A DNA stretch of 64,000 bases from Pleodorina starrii (lineage: Eukaryota; Chlorophyta; Chlorophyceae; Chlamydomonadales; Volvocaceae). Each line of letters begins with the position of its first letter. Within the stretch, counting starts at the first letter, position 1. The notes beneath the pieces were generated by a model that saw only the letters and a program-made list of their open reading frames with translations, did not search any database and was not told the DNA's origin. Made by a program: the position numbers and the translations under genes. Positions 33,080 to 45,622 of this stretch are shown one piece after another. The stretch covers positions 1 to 64,000 of the forward strand of contig BRXU01000029.1 of assembly GCA_030267565.1 (NCBI GenBank). The letters run 5' to 3'.

Positions 33080-36000
33080 GTGGCCGGTGCCCGGTGGCCG
33101 GTGCCCGGTGGCCGGTGGCCGGTGGCCGGTGGCCGGTGGCCGGTGGCCGGTGGCCGGTGGCCGGTGGCCGGTGGCCGGTGGCCGGTGGCCGGTGGCCGGT
33201 GGCCGGTGGCCGGTGGCCGGTGGCCGGTGGCCGGTGGCCGGTGGCCGGTGGCCGGTGGCCGGTGGCCGGTGGCCGGTGGCCGGTGGCCGGTGGCCGGTGG
33301 CCGGTGGCCGGTGGCCGGTGGCCGGTGGCCGGTGGCCGGTGGCCGGTGGCCGGTGGCCGGTGGCCGGTGGCCGGTGGCCGGTGGCCGGTGGCCGGAGGCC
33401 GGTGGCCGCTGGCCGGTGGCCGGTGGCCGGTGGCCGGTGGCCGGTGGCCGGTGGCCGGTGGCCGGTGGCCGGTGGCCGGTGGCCGGTGGCCGGTGGCCGG
33501 TGGCCGGTGGCCGGTGGCCGGTGGCCGGTGGCCGGTGGCCGGTGGCCGGTGGCCGGTGGCCGGTGGCCGGTGGCCGGTGGCCGGTGGCCGGTGGCCGGTG
33601 GCCGGTGGCCGGTGGCCGGTGGCCGGTGGCCGGTGGCCGGTGGCCGGTGGCCGGTGGCCGGTGGCCGGTGGCCGGTGGCCGGTGGCCGGTGGCCGGTGGC
33701 CGGTGGCCGGTGGCCGGTGGCCGGTGGCCGGTGGCCGGTGGCCGGTGGCCGGTGGCCGGTGGCCGGTGGCCGGTGGCCGGTGGCCGGTGGCCGGTGGCCG
33801 GTGGCCGGTGGCCGGTGGCCGGTGGCCGGTGGCCGGTGGCCGGTGGCCGGTGGCCGGTGGCCGGTGGCCGGTGGCCGGTGGCCGGTGGCCGGTGGCCGGT
33901 GGCCGGTGGCCGGTGGCCGGTGGCCGGTGGCCGGTGGCCGGTGGCCGGTGGCCGGTGGCCGGTGGCCGGTGGCCGGTGGCCGGTGGCCGGTGGCCGGTGG
34001 CCGGTGGCCGGTGGCCGGTGGCCGGTGGCCGGTGGCCGGTGGCCGGTGGCCGGTGGCCGGTGGCCGGTGGCCGGTGGCCGGTGGCCGGTGGCCGGTGGCC
34101 GGTGGCCGGTGGCCGGTGGCCGGTGGCCGGTGGCCGGTGGCCGGTGGCCGGTGGCCGGTGGCCGGTGGCCGGTGGCCGGTGGCCGGTGGCCGGTGGCCGG
34201 TGGCCGGTGGCCGGTGGCCGGTGGCCGGTGGCCGGTGGCCGGGGGCCGGTGGCCGGTGGCCGGTGGCCGGTGGCCGGTGGCCGGTGGCCGGTGGCCGGTG
34301 GCCGGTGGCCGGTGGCCGGTGGCCGGTGGCCGGTGGCCGGTGGCCGGTGGCCGGTGGCCGGTGGCCGGTGGCCGGTGGCCGGTGGCCGGTGGCCGGTGGC
34401 CGGTGGCCGGTGGCCGGTGGCCGGTGGCCGGTGGCCGGTGGCCGGTGGCCGGTGGCCGGTGGCCGGTGGCCGGTGGCCGGTGGCCGGTGGCCGGTGGCCG
34501 GTGGCCGGTGGCCGGTGGCCGGTGGCCGGTGGCCGGTGGCCGGTGGCCGGTGGCCGGTGGCCGGTGGCCGGTGGCCGGTGGCCGGTGGCCGGTGGCCGGT
34601 GGCCGGTGGCCGGTGGCCGGTGGCCGGTGGCCGGTGGCCGGTGGCCGGAGCCCGGTGGCCGGTGGCCGGTGGCCGGTGGCCGGTGGCCGGTGGCCGGTGG
34701 CCGGTGGCCGGTGGCCGGTGGCCGGTGGCCGGTGGCCGGTGGCCGGTGGCCGGTGGCCGGTGGCCGGTGGCCGGTGGCCGGTGGCCGGTGGCCGGTGGCC
34801 GGTGGCCGGTGGCCGGTGGCCGGTGGCCGGTGGCCGGTGGCCGGTGGCCGGTGGCCGGTGGCCGGTGGCCGGTGGCCGGTGGCCGGTGGCCGGTGGCCGG
34901 TGGCCGGTGGCCGGTGGCCGGTGGCCGGTGGCCGGTGGCCGGTGGCCGGTGGCCGGTGGCCGGTGGCAGGTGTCCGGTGGCCGGTGCCCGGTCGCCGGTG
35001 GCCGGTGGCCGGTGGCCGGTGGCCGGTGGCCGGTGGCCGGTGGCCGGTGGCCGGTGGCCGGTGGCCGGTGGCCGGTGGCCGGTGGCCGGTGGCCGGTGGC
35101 CGGTGGCCGGTGGCCGGTGGCCGGTGGCCGGTGGCCGGTGGCCGGTGGCCGGTGGCCGGTGGCCGGTGGCCGGTGGCCGGTGGCCGGTGGCCGGTGGCCG
35201 GTGGCCGGTGGCCGGTGGCCGGTGGCCGGTGGCCGGTGGCCGGTGGCCGGTGGCCGGTGGCCGGTGGCCGGTGGCCGGTGGCCGGTGGCCGGTGGCCGGC
35301 GGCCGGTGGCAGGTGGCCGGTGGCCGGTGGCCGGTGGCCGGTGGCCGGTGGCCGGTGGCCGGTGGCCGGTGGCCGGTGGCCGGTGGCCGGTGGCCGGTGG
35401 CCGGTGGCCGGTGGCCGGTGGCCGGTGGCCGGTGGCCGGTGGCCGGTGGCCGGTGGCCGGTGGCCGGTGGCCGGTGGACTGTGGCCGGTGGCCGGTGGCC
35501 GGTGGCCGGTGGCCGGTGGCCGGTGGCCGGTGGCCGGTGGCCGGTGGCCGGTGGCCGGTGGCCGGTGGCCGGTGGCCGGTGGCCGGTGGCCGGTGGCCGG
35601 TGGCCGGTGGCCGGTGGCCGGTGGCCGGTGGCCGGTGGCCGGTGGCCGGTGGCCGGTGGCCGGTGGCCGGTGGCCGGTGGCCGGTGGCCGGTGGCCGGTG
35701 GCCGGTGGCCGGTGGCCGGTGGGGGGTGGCCGGTGGCCGGTGGCCGGTGGCCGGTGGCCGGTGGCCGGTGGCCGGTGGCCGGTGGCCGGTGGCCGGTGGC
35801 CGGTGGCCGGTGGCCGGTGGCCGGTGGCCTGTGGCCTGTGGCCTGTGGCCTGTGGCCGGTGGCCGGTGGCCGGTGGCCGGTGGCCGGTGGCCGGTGGCCG
35901 GTGGCCGGTGGCCGGTGGCCGGTGGCCGGTGGCCGGTGGCCGGTGGCCGGTGGCCGGTGGCCGGTGGCCGGTGGCCGGTGGCCGGTGGCCGGTGGCCGGT

Positions 36001-36492
36001 GGCCGGTGGCCGGTGGCCGGTGGCCGGTGGCCGGTGGCCGGTGGCCGGTGGCCGGTGGCCGGTGGCCGGTGGCCTGTGGCCGGTGGCCGGTGGCCTGTGG
36101 CCTGTGGCCGGTGGCCTGTGGCCGGTGGCCGGTGGCCGGTGGCCTGTGGCCGGTGGCCGGTGGCCGGTGGCCGGTGGCCTGTGGCCGGTGGCCGGTGGCC
36201 GGTGGCCGGTGGCCGGTGGCCGGTGGCCGGTGGCCGGTGGCCGGTGGCCGGTGGCCGGTGGCCGGTGGCCGGTGGCCGGTGGCCGGTGGCCGGTGGCCGG
36301 TGGCCGGTGGCCGGTGGCCGGTGGCCGGTGGCCGGTGGCCGGTGGCCGGTGGCCGGTGGCCGGTGGCCGGTGGCCGGTGGCCGGTGCCCGGTGGCCGGTG
36401 GCCGGTGCCCGGTGGCCGGTGGCCGGTGCCCGGTGGCCTGTGCCCGGTGCCCGGTGGCCTGTGGCCGGTGCCCGGTGGCCGGTGGCCGGTGC
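33080..36492. repeat. (GGTGGCC)n satellite with GGCCTGT units towards the end
   Basis: The array is regular to about 35820. From there single or paired GGCCTGT units appear (35825-35855, 36070-36185), and GGTGCCC units mix in from 36385. The edge therefore grades into the pure GGCCTGT block rather than switching cleanly. Point variants lie near 33395, 34240, 34648, 34965-34993, 35300, 35477 and 35722. Confidence 0.95.
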
Positions 36493-37603
36493 CCTGTGGC
36501 CTGTGGCCTGTGGCCTGTGGCCTGTGGCCTGTGGCCTGTGGCCTGTGGCCTGTGGCCTGTGGCCTGTGGCCTGTGGCCTGTGGCCTGTGGCCTGTGGCCT
36601 GTGGCCTGTGGCCTGTGGCCTGTGGCCTGTGGCCTGTGGCCTGTGGCCTGTGGCCTGTGGCCTGTGGCCTGTGGCCTGTGGCCTGTGGCCTGTGGCCTGT
36701 GGCCTGTGGCCTGTGGCCTGTGGCCTGTGGCCTGTGGCCTGTGGCCTGTGGCCTGTGGCCTGTGGCCTGTGGCCTGTGGCCTGTGGCCTGTGGCCTGTGG
36801 CCTGTGGCCTGTGGCCTGTGGCCTGTGGCCTGTGGCCTGTGGCCTGTGGCCTGTGGCCTGTGGCCTGTGGCCTGTGGCCTGTGGCCTGTGGCCTGTGGCC
36901 TGTGGCCTGTGGCCTGTGGCCTGTGGCCTGTGGCCTGTGGCCTGTGGCCTGTGGCCTGTGGCCTGTGGCCTGTGGCCTGTGGCCTGTGGCCTGTGGCCTG
37001 TGGCCTGTGGCCTGTGGCCTGTGGCCTGTGGCCTGTGGCCTGTGGCCTGTGGCCTGTGGCCTGTGGCCTGTGGCCTGTGGCCTGTGGCCTGTGGCCTGTG
37101 GCCTGTGGCCTGTGGCCTGTGGCCTGTGGCCTGTGGCCTGTGGCCTGTGGCCTGTGGCCTGTGGCCTGTGGCCTGTGGCCTGTGGCCTGTGGCCTGTGGC
37201 CTGTGGCCTGTGGCCTGTGGCCTGTGGCCTGTGGCCTGTGGCCTGTGGCCTGTGGCCTGTGGCCTGTGGCCTGTGGCCTGTGGCCTGTGGCCTGTGGCCT
37301 GTGGCCTGTGGCCTGTGGCCTGTGGCCTGTGGCCTGTGGCCTGTGGCCTGTGGCCTGTGGCCTGTGGCCTGTGGCCTGTGGCCTGTGGCCTGTGGCCTGT
37401 GGCCTGTGGCCTGTGGCCTGTGGCCTGTGGCCTGTGGCCTGTGGCCTGTGGCCTGTGGCCTGTGGCCTGTGGCCTGTGGCCTGTGGCCTGTGGCCTGTGG
37501 CCTGTGGCCTGTGGCCTGTGGCCTGTGGCCTGTGGCCTGTGGCCTGTGGCCTGTGGCCTGTGGCCTGTGGCCTGTGGCCGGTGGCCGGTGGCCTGTGGCC
37601 TGT
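36493..37603. repeat. (GGCCTGT)n heptamer satellite, about 155 units
   Basis: The third unit type differs from GGCCGGT by a single G-to-T change. The array is essentially perfect to 37578, with a short mixed edge after it. It is the first of two such blocks; the second is at 45623-47548. Confidence 0.97.
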
Positions 37604-38770
37604 GGCCGGTGGCCGGTGGCCGGTGGCCGGTGGCCGGTGGCCGGTGGCCGGTGGCCGGTGGCCGGTGGCCGGTGGCCGGTGGCCGGTGGCCGGTGGCCGG
37701 TGGCCGGTGGCCGGTGGCCGGTGGCCGGTGGCCGGTGGCCGGTGGCCGGTGGCCGGTGGCCGGTGGCCGGTGGCCGGTGGCCGGTGGCCGGTGGCCGGTG
37801 GCCGGTGGCCGGTGGCCGGTGGCCGGTGGCCGGTGGCCGGTGGCCGGTGGCCGGTGGCCGGTGGCCGGTGGCCGGTGGCCGGTGGCCGGTGGCCGGTGGC
37901 CGGTGGCCGGTGGCCGGTGGCCGGTGGCCGGTGGCCGGTGGCCGGTGGCCGGTGGCCGGTGGCCGGTGGCCGGTGGCCGGTGGCCGGTGGCCGGTGGCCG
38001 GTGGCCGGTGGCCGGTGGCCGGTGGCCGGTGGCCGGTGGCCGGTGGCCGGTGGCCGGTGGCCGGTGGCCGGTGGCCGGTGGCCGGTGGCCGGTGGCCGGT
38101 GGCCGGTGGCCGGTGGCCGGTGGCCGGTGGCCGGTGGCCGGTGGCCGGTGGCCGGTGGCCGGTGGCCGGTGGCCGGTGGCCGGTGGCCGGTGGCCGGTGG
38201 CCGGTGGCCGGTGGCCGGTGGCCGGTGGCCGGTGGCCGGTGGCCGGTGGCCGGTGGCCGGTGGCCGGTGGCCGGTGGCCGGTGGCCGGTGGCCGGTGGCC
38301 GGTGGCCGGTGGCCGGTGGCCGGTGGCCGGTGGCCGGTGGCCGGTGGCCGGTGGCCGGTGGCCGGTGGCCGGTGGCCGGTGGCCGGTGGCCGGTGGCCGG
38401 TGGCCGGTGGCCGGTGGCCGGTGGCCGGTGGCCGGTGGCCGGTGGCCGGTGGCCGGTGGCCGGTGGCCGGTGGCCGGTGGCCGGTGGCCGGTGGCCGGTG
38501 GCCGGTGGCCGGTGGCCGGTGGCCGGTGGCCGGTGGCCGGTGGCCGGTGGCCGGTGGCCGGTGGCCGGTGGCCGGTGGCCGGTGGCCGGTGGCCGGTGGC
38601 CGGTGGCCGGTGGCCGGTGGCCGGTGGCCGGTGGCCGGTGGCCGGTGGCCGGTGGCCGGTGGCCGGTGGCCGGTGGCCGGTGGCCGGTGGCCGGTGGCCG
38701 GTGGCCGGTGGCCGGTGGCCGGTGGCCGGTGGCCGGTGGCCGGTGGCCGGTGGCCGGTGGCCGGTGGCCG
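37604..38770. repeat. (GGTGGCC)n heptamer satellite, about 167 units
   Basis: A regular array with no clear variants. It ends at a block of 6-base steps. Confidence 0.97.
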
Positions 38771-39158
38771 GTGCCGGTGCCCGGTGGCCGGTGCCGGTGC
38801 CCGGTGCCGGTGCCGGTGCCCGGTGCCCGGTGCCGGTGCCCGGTGCCGGTGCCCGGTGCCCGGTGCCGGTGCCCGGTGCCGGTGCCGGTGCCGGTGCCGG
38901 TGCCCGGTGCCGGTGCCCGGTGCCCGGTGCCCGGTGCCGGTGCCCGGTGCCGGTGCCGGTGCCGGTGCCGGTGCCGGTGCCGGTGCCGGTGCCCGGTGCC
39001 GGTGCCGGTGCCGGTGCCGGTGCCCGGTGCCGGTGCCGGTGCCGGTGCCGGTGCCCGGTGCCGGTGCCGGTGCCGGTGCCGGTGCCGGTGCCGGTGCCCG
39101 GTGCCGGTGCCCGGTGCCCGGTGCCGGTGCCCGGTGCCGGTGCCGGTGCCGGTGCCCG
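38771..39158. repeat. Mixed 6-mer/7-mer block (GGTGCC and GGTGCCC)
   Basis: For about 390 bp the unit length alternates between 6 and 7. Runs of up to about eight consecutive GGTGCC hexamers are separated by single GGTGCCC heptamers. It is sharply bounded on both sides by GGTGGCC heptamers and has no counterpart in the second macro-repeat. Confidence 0.93.
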
Positions 39159-41846
39159 GTGGCCGGTGGCCGGTGGCCGGTGGCCGGTGGCCGGTGGCCG
39201 GTGGCCGGTGGCCGGTGGCCGGTGGCCGGTGGCCGGTGGCCGGTGGCCGGTGGCCGGTGGCGGGTGGCCGGTGGGCGGTGGCCGGTGGCCGGTGGCCGGT
39301 GGCCGGTGGCCGGTGGCCGGTGGCCGGTGGCCGGTGGCCGGTGGCCGGTGGCCGGTGGCCGGTGGACGGTGGCCGGTGGCCGGTGGCCGGTGGCCGGTGG
39401 CCGGTGGCCGGTGGCCGGTGGCCGGTGGCCGGTGGCCGGTGGCCGGTGGCCGGTGGCCGGTGGCCGGTGGCCGGTGGCCGGTGGCCGGTGGCCGGTGGCC
39501 GGTGGCCGGTGGCCGGTGGCCGGTGGCCGGTGGCCGGTGGCCGGTGGCCGGTGGCCGGTGGCCGGTGGCCGGTGGCGGGTGGCCGGTGGCCGGTGGCCGG
39601 TGGCCGGTGGCCGGTGGCCGGTGGCCGGTGGCCGGTGGCCGGTGGCCGGTGGCCGGTGGCCGGTGGCCGGTGGCCGGTGGCCGGTGGCCGGTGGCCGGTG
39701 GCCGGTGGCCGGTGGCCGGTGGCCGGTGGCCGGTGGCCGGTGGCCGGTGGCCGGTGGCCGGTGGCCGGTGGCCGGTGGCCGGTGGCCGGTGGCCGGTGGC
39801 CGGTGGCCGGTGGCCGGTGGCCGGTGGCCGGTGGCCGGTGGCCGGTGGCCGGTGGCCGGTGGCCGGTGGCCGGTGGCCGGTGGCCGGTGGCCGGTGGCCG
39901 GTGGCCGGTGGCCGGTGGCCGGTGGCCGGTGGCCGGTGGCCGGTGGCCGGTGGCCGGTGGCCGGTGGCCGGTGGCCGGTGGCCGGTGGCCGGCGGCCGGG
40001 GGCCGGTGGCCGGTGGCCGGTGGCCGGTGGCCGGTGGCCGGTGGCCGGTGGCCGGTGGCCGGTGGCCGGTGGCCGGTGGCCGGTGGCCGGTGGCCGGTGG
40101 CCGGTGGCCGGTGGCCGGTGGCCGGTGGCCGGTGGCCGGTGGCCGGTGGCCGGTGGCCGGTGGCCGGTGGCCGGTGGCCGGTGGCCGGTGGCCGGTGGCC
40201 GGTGGCCGGTGGACGGTGGCCGGTGGCCGGTGGCCGGTGGCCGGTGGCCGGTGGCCGGTGGCCGGTGGCCGGTGGCCGGTGGCCGGTGGCCGGTGGCCGG
40301 TGGCCGGTGGCCGGTGGCCGGTGGCCGGTGGCCGGTGGCCGGTGGCCGGTGGCCGGTGGCCGGTGGGCGGTGGCCGGTGGCCGGTGGCCGGTGGCCGGTG
40401 GCCGGTGGCCGGTGGCCGGTGGCCGGTGGCCGGTGGCCGGTGGCCGGTGGCCGGTGGCCGGTGGCCGGTGGCCGGTGGCCGGTGGCCGGTGGCCGGTGGC
40501 CGGTGGCCGGTGGCCGGTGGCCGGTGGCCGGTGGCCGGTGGCCGGTGGCCGGTGGCCGGTGGCCGGTGGCCGGTGGCCGGTGGCCGGTGGCCGGTGGCCG
40601 GTGGCCGGTGGCCGGTGGCCGGTGGCCGGTGGCCGGTGGCCGGTGGCCGGTGGCCGGTGGCCGGTGGCCGGTGGCCGGTGGCCGGTGGCCGGTGGCCGGT
40701 GGCCGGTGGCCGGTGGCCGGTGGCCGGTGGCCGGTGGCCGGTGGCCGGTGGCCGGTGGCCGGTGGCCGGTGGCCGGTGGCCGGTGGCCGGTGGCCGGTGG
40801 CCGGTGGCCGGTGGCCGGTGGCCGGTGGCCGGTGGCCGGTGGCCGGTGGCCGGTGGCCGGTGGCCGGTGGCCGGTGGCCGGTGGCCGGTGGCCGGTGGCC
40901 GGTGGCCGGTGGCCGGTGGCCGGTGGCCGGTGGCCGGTGGCCGGTGGCCGGTGGCCGGTGGCCGGTGGCCGGTGGCCGGTGGCCGGTGGCCGGTGGCCGG
41001 TGGCCGGTGGCCGGTGGCCGGTGGCCGGTGGCCGGTGGCCGGTGGCCGGTGGCCGGTGGCCGGTGGCCGGTGGCCGGTGGCCGGTGGCCGGTGGCCGGTG
41101 GCCGGTGGCCGGTGGCCGGTGGCCGGTGGCCGGTGGCCGGTGGCCGGTGGCCGGTGGCCGGTGGCCGGTGGCCGGTGGCCGGTGGCCGGTGGCCGGTGGC
41201 CGGTGGCCGGTGGCCGGTGGCCGGTGGCCGGTGGCCGGTGGCCGGTGGCCGGTGGCCGGTGGCCGGTGGCCGGTGGCCGGTGGCCGGTGGCCGGTGGCCG
41301 GTGGCCGGTGGCCGGTGGCCGGTGGCCGGTGGCCGGTGGCCGGTGGCCGGTGGCCGGTGGCCGGTGGCCGGTGGCCGGTGGCCGGTGGCCGGTGGCCGGT
41401 GGCCGGTGGCCGGTGGCCGGTGGCCGGTGGCCGGTGGCCGGTGGCCGGTGGCCGGTGGCCGGTGGCCGGTGGCCGGTGGCCGGTGGCCGGTGGCCGGTGG
41501 CCGGTGGCCGGTGGCCGGTGGCCGGTGGCCGGTGGCCGGTGGCCGGTGGCCGGTGGCCGGTGGCCGGTGGCCGGTGGCCGGTGGCCGGTGGCCGGTGGCC
41601 GGTGGCCGGTGGCCGGTGGCCGGTGGCCGGTGGCCGGTGGCCGGTGGCCGGTGGCCGGTGGCCGGTGGCCGGTGGCCGGTGGCCGGTGGCCGGTGGCCGG
41701 TGGCCGGTGGCCGGTGGCCGGTGGCCGGTGGCCGGTGGCCGGTGGCCGGTGGCCGGTGGCCGGTGGCCGGTGGCCGGTGGCCGGTGGCCGGTGGCCGGTG
41801 GCCGGTGGCCGGTGGCCGGTGGCCGGTGGCCGGTGGCCGGTGGCCG
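39159..41846. repeat. (GGTGGCC)n heptamer satellite, about 384 units
   Basis: A regular array with isolated point variants near 39260-39272, 39365, 39576, 39992-40001, 40213 and 40366. From about 40370 to 41846 no variant is seen. Confidence 0.97.
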
Positions 41847-44800
41847 GTGCCCGGTGCCCGGTGCCCGGTGGCCGGTGGCCGGTGGCCGGTGGCCGGTGGC
41901 CGGTGGCCGGTGGCCGGTGGCCGGTGGCCGGTGGCCGGTGGCCGGTGGCCGGTGGCCGGTGGCCGGTGCCCGGTGGCCGGTGCCCGGTGCCCGGTGGCCG
42001 GTGGCCGGTGCCCGGTGCCCGGTGCCCGGTGCCCGGTGCCCGGTGCCCGGTGCCCGGTGCCCGGTGCCCGGTGCCCGGTGCCCGGTGCCCGGTGCCCGGT
42101 GCCCGGTGCCCGGTGCCCGGTGCCCGGTGCCCGGTGCCCGGTGCCCGGTGCCCGGTGCCCGGTGCCCGGTGGCCGGTGGCCGGTGCCCGGTGCCCGGTGG
42201 CCGGTGCCCGGTGCCCGGTGCCCGGTGGCCGGTGCCCGGTGCCCGGTGCCCGGTGCCCGGTGCCCGGTGCCCGGTGCCCGGTGCCCGGTGCCCGGTGCCC
42301 GGTGCCCGGTGCCCGGTGCCCGGTGCCCGGTGCCCGGTGCCCGGTGCCCGGTGCCCGGTGCCCGGTGCCCGGTGCCCGGTGCCCGGTGCCCGGTGCCCGG
42401 TGCCCGGTGCCCGGTGCCCGGTGCCCGGTGCCCGGTGCCCGGTGCCCGGTGCCCGGTGCCCGGTGCCCGGTGCCCGGTGCCCGGTGCCCGGTGCCCGGTG
42501 CCCGGTGCCCGGTGCCCGGTGCCCGGTGCCCGGTGCCCGGTGCCCGGTGCCCGGTGCCCGGTGCCCGGTGCCCGGTGCCCGGTGCCCGGTGCCCGGTGCC
42601 CGGTGCCCGGTGCCCGGTGCCCGGTGCCCGGTGCCCGGTGCCCGGTGCCCGGTGCCCGGTGCCCGGTGCCCGGTGCCCGGTGCCCGGTGCCCGGTGCCCG
42701 GTGCCCGGTGCCCGGTGCCCGGTGCCCGGTGGCCGGTGCCCGGTGCCCGGTGCCCGGTGGCCGGTGCCCGGTGCCCGGTGCCCGGTGCCCGGTGGCCGGT
42801 GCCCGGTGCCCGGTGGCCGGTGCCCGGTGCCCGGTGCCCGGTGCCCGGTGCCCGGTGCCCGGTGCCCGGTGCCCGGTGCCCGGTGCCCGGTGCCCGGTGC
42901 CCGGTGCCCGGTGCCCGGTGCCCGGTGCCCGGTGCCCGGTGCCCGGTGCCCGGTGCCCGGTGCCCGGTGCCCGGTGCCCGGTGCCCGGTGCCCGGTGCCC
43001 GGTGCCCGGCTGCCCGGCGCCCGCTGCCCGCTGCCCGGTGCCCGGCTGCCCGGTGCCCGGCTGCCCGGTGCCCGGTGCCCGGTGCCCGGTGCCCGGTGCC
43101 CGGTGCCCGGTGCCCGGTGCCCGGTGCCCGGTGCCCGGTGCCCGGTGCCCGGTGCCCGGTGCCCGGTGCCCGGTGCCCGGTGCCCGGTGCCCGGTGCCCG
43201 GTGCCCGGTGCCCGGTGCCCGGTGCCCGGTGCCCGGTGCCCGGTGCCCGGTGCCCGGTGCCCGGTGCCCGGTGCCCGGTGCCCGGTGCCCGGTGCCCGGT
43301 GCCCGGTGCCCGGTGCCCGGTGCCCGGTGCCCGGTGCCCGGTGCCCGGTGCCCGGTGCCCGGTGCCCGGTGGCCGGTGGCCGGTGCCCGGTGCCCGGTGG
43401 CCGGTGCCCGGTGCCCGGTGCCCGGTGCCCGGTGCCCGGTGCCCGGTGCCCGGTGCCCGGTGCCCGGTGCCCGGTGCCCGGTGCCCGGTGCCCGGTGCCC
43501 GGTGCCCGGTGCCCGGTGCCCGGTGCCCGGTGCCCGGTGCCCGGTGCCCGGTGCCCGGTGCCCGGTGCCCGGTGCCCGGTGCCCGGTGCCCGGTGCCCGG
43601 TGCCCGGTGCCCGGTGCCCGGTGCCCGGTGCCCGGTGCCCGGTGCCCGGTGCCCGGTGCCCGGTGCCCGGTGCCCGGTGCCCGGTGCCCGGTGCCTGGTG
43701 CCCGGTGCCCGGTGCCCGGTGCCCGGTGCCCGGTGCCCGGTGCCCGGTGCCCGGTGCCCGGTGCCCGGTGCCCGGTGCCCGGTGCCCGGTGCCCGGTGCC
43801 CGGTGCCCGGTGCCCGGTGCCCGGTGCCCGGTGCCCGGTGCCCGGTGCCCGGTGCCCGGTGCCCGGTGCCCGGTGCCCGGTGCCCGGTGCCCGGTGCCCG
43901 GTGCCCGGTGCCCGGTGGCCGGTGCCCGGTGCCCGGTGCCCGGTGGCCGGTGCCCGGTGCCCGGTGCCCGGTGCCCGGTGGCCGGTGCCCGGTGCCCGGT
44001 GGCCGGTGCCCGGTGCCCGGTGCCCGGTGCCCGGTGCCCGGTGCCCGGTGCCCGGTGCCCGGTGCCCGGTGCCCGGTGCCCGGTGCCCGGTGCCCGGTGC
44101 CCGGTGCCCGGTGCCCGGTGCCCGGTGCCCGGTGCCCGGTGCCCGGTGCCCGGTGCCCGGTGCCCGGTGCCCGGTGCCCGGTGCCCGGTGCCCGGTGCCC
44201 GGCTGCCCGGCGCCCGCTGCCCGGTGCCCGGCTGCCCGGTGCCCGGCTGCCCGGTGCCTGGTGCCCGGTGCCCGGTGCCCGGTGCCCGGTGCCCGGTGCC
44301 CGGTGCCCGGTGCCCGGTGCCCGGTGCCCGGTGCCCGGTGCCCGGTGCCCGGTGCCCGGTGCCCGGTGCCCGGTGCCCGGTGCCCGGTGCCCGGTGCCCG
44401 GTGCCCGGTGCCCGGTGCCCGGTGCCCGGTGCCCGGTGCCCGGTGCCCGGTGCCCGGTGCCCGGTGCCCGGTGCCCGGTGCCCGGTGCCCGGTGCCCGGT
44501 GCCCGGTGCCCGGTGCCCGGTGCCCGGTGCCCGGTGCCCGGTGCCCGGTGCCCGGTGCCCGGCGCCCGGTGCCCGGTGCCCGGTGCCCGGCTGCCCGGTG
44601 CCCGGTGCCCGGTGCCCGGTGCCCGGTGCCCGGTGCCCGGTGCCCGGTGCCCGGTGCCCGGTGCCCGGTGGCCGGTGCCCGGTGCCCGGCTGCCTGCTGC
44701 CCGCTGCCTGGGTGCCCGGTGCCCGGGTGCCCGGTGCCCGGTGCCCGGTGCCCGGTGCCCGGTGCCCGGTGCCCGGTGCCCGGTGCCCGGTGCCCGGTGC

Positions 44801-45137
44801 CCGGTGCCCGGTGCCCGGTGCCCGGTGCCCGGTGCCCGGTGCCCGGTGCCCGGTGCCCGGTGCCCGGTGCCCGGTGCCCGGTGCCCGGTGCCCGGTGCCC
44901 GGTGCCCGGTGCCCGGTGCCCGGTGCCCGGTGCCCGGTGCCCGGTGCCCGGTGCCCGGCGCCCGGTGCCCGGTGCCCGGTGCCCGGCTGCCCGGTGCCCG
45001 GTGCCCGGTGCCCGGTGCCCGGTGCCCGGTGCCCGGTGCCCGGTGCCCGGTGGCCGGTGCCCGGTGCCCGGCTGCCTGCTGCCCGCTGCCTGGGTGCCCG
45101 GTGCCCGGGTGCCCGGTGCCCGGTGCCCGGTGCCCGG
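41847..45137. repeat. (GGTGCCC)n satellite with higher-order structure, first copy
   Basis: After a mixed edge (41847-42006) the array is mostly GGTGCCC, with interspersed GGTGGCC units in a fixed order. The spacing of those units (3, 4 and 2 intervening units) is the same at 42731-42820 and 43917-44000. Landmark GGCTGCCCGGCGCCCGC occurs at 43008 and 44201, exactly 1193 bp apart. Landmark TGCCTGCTGCCCGCTGCCT occurs at 44691 and 45073, 382 bp apart. These repeats recur in the second copy at 50550-53760. Confidence 0.93.
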
Positions 45138-45622
45138 TGGCCGGTGGCCGGTGGCCGGTGGCCGGTGGCCGGTGGCCGGTGGCCGGTGGCCGGTGGCCGG
45201 TGGCCGGTGGCCGGTGGCCGGTGGCCGGTGGCCGGTGGCCGGTGGCCGGTGGCCGGTGGCCGGTGGCCGGTGGCCGGTGGCCGGTGGCCGGTGGCCGGTG
45301 GCCGGTGGCCGGTGGCCGGTGGCCGGTGGCCGGTGGCCGGTGGCCGGTGGCCGGTGGCCGGTGGCCGGTGGCCGGTGGCCGGTGCCCGGTGCCCGGTGGC
45401 CGGTGGCCGGTGGCCGGTGGCCGGTGGCCGGTGGCCGGTGGCCGGTGGCCGGTGGCCGGTGGCCGGTGGCCGGTGGCCGGTGCCCGGTGGCCGGTGGCCG
45501 GTGCCCGGTGGCCTGTGGCCGGTGCCCGGTGGCCGGTGCCCGGTGCCCGGTGGCCTGTGGCCGGTGCCCGGTGGCCGGTGGCCGGTGCCCGGTGGCCGGT
45601 GCCCGGTGGCCGGTGGCCGGTG
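45138..45622. repeat. (GGTGGCC)n satellite grading into mixed units
   Basis: GGTGGCC is pure for about 350 bp except two GGTGCCC units near 45384. GGTGCCC and GGCCTGT units are then scattered to 45622. The mixed edge resembles the one at 36385-36492. Confidence 0.93.
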
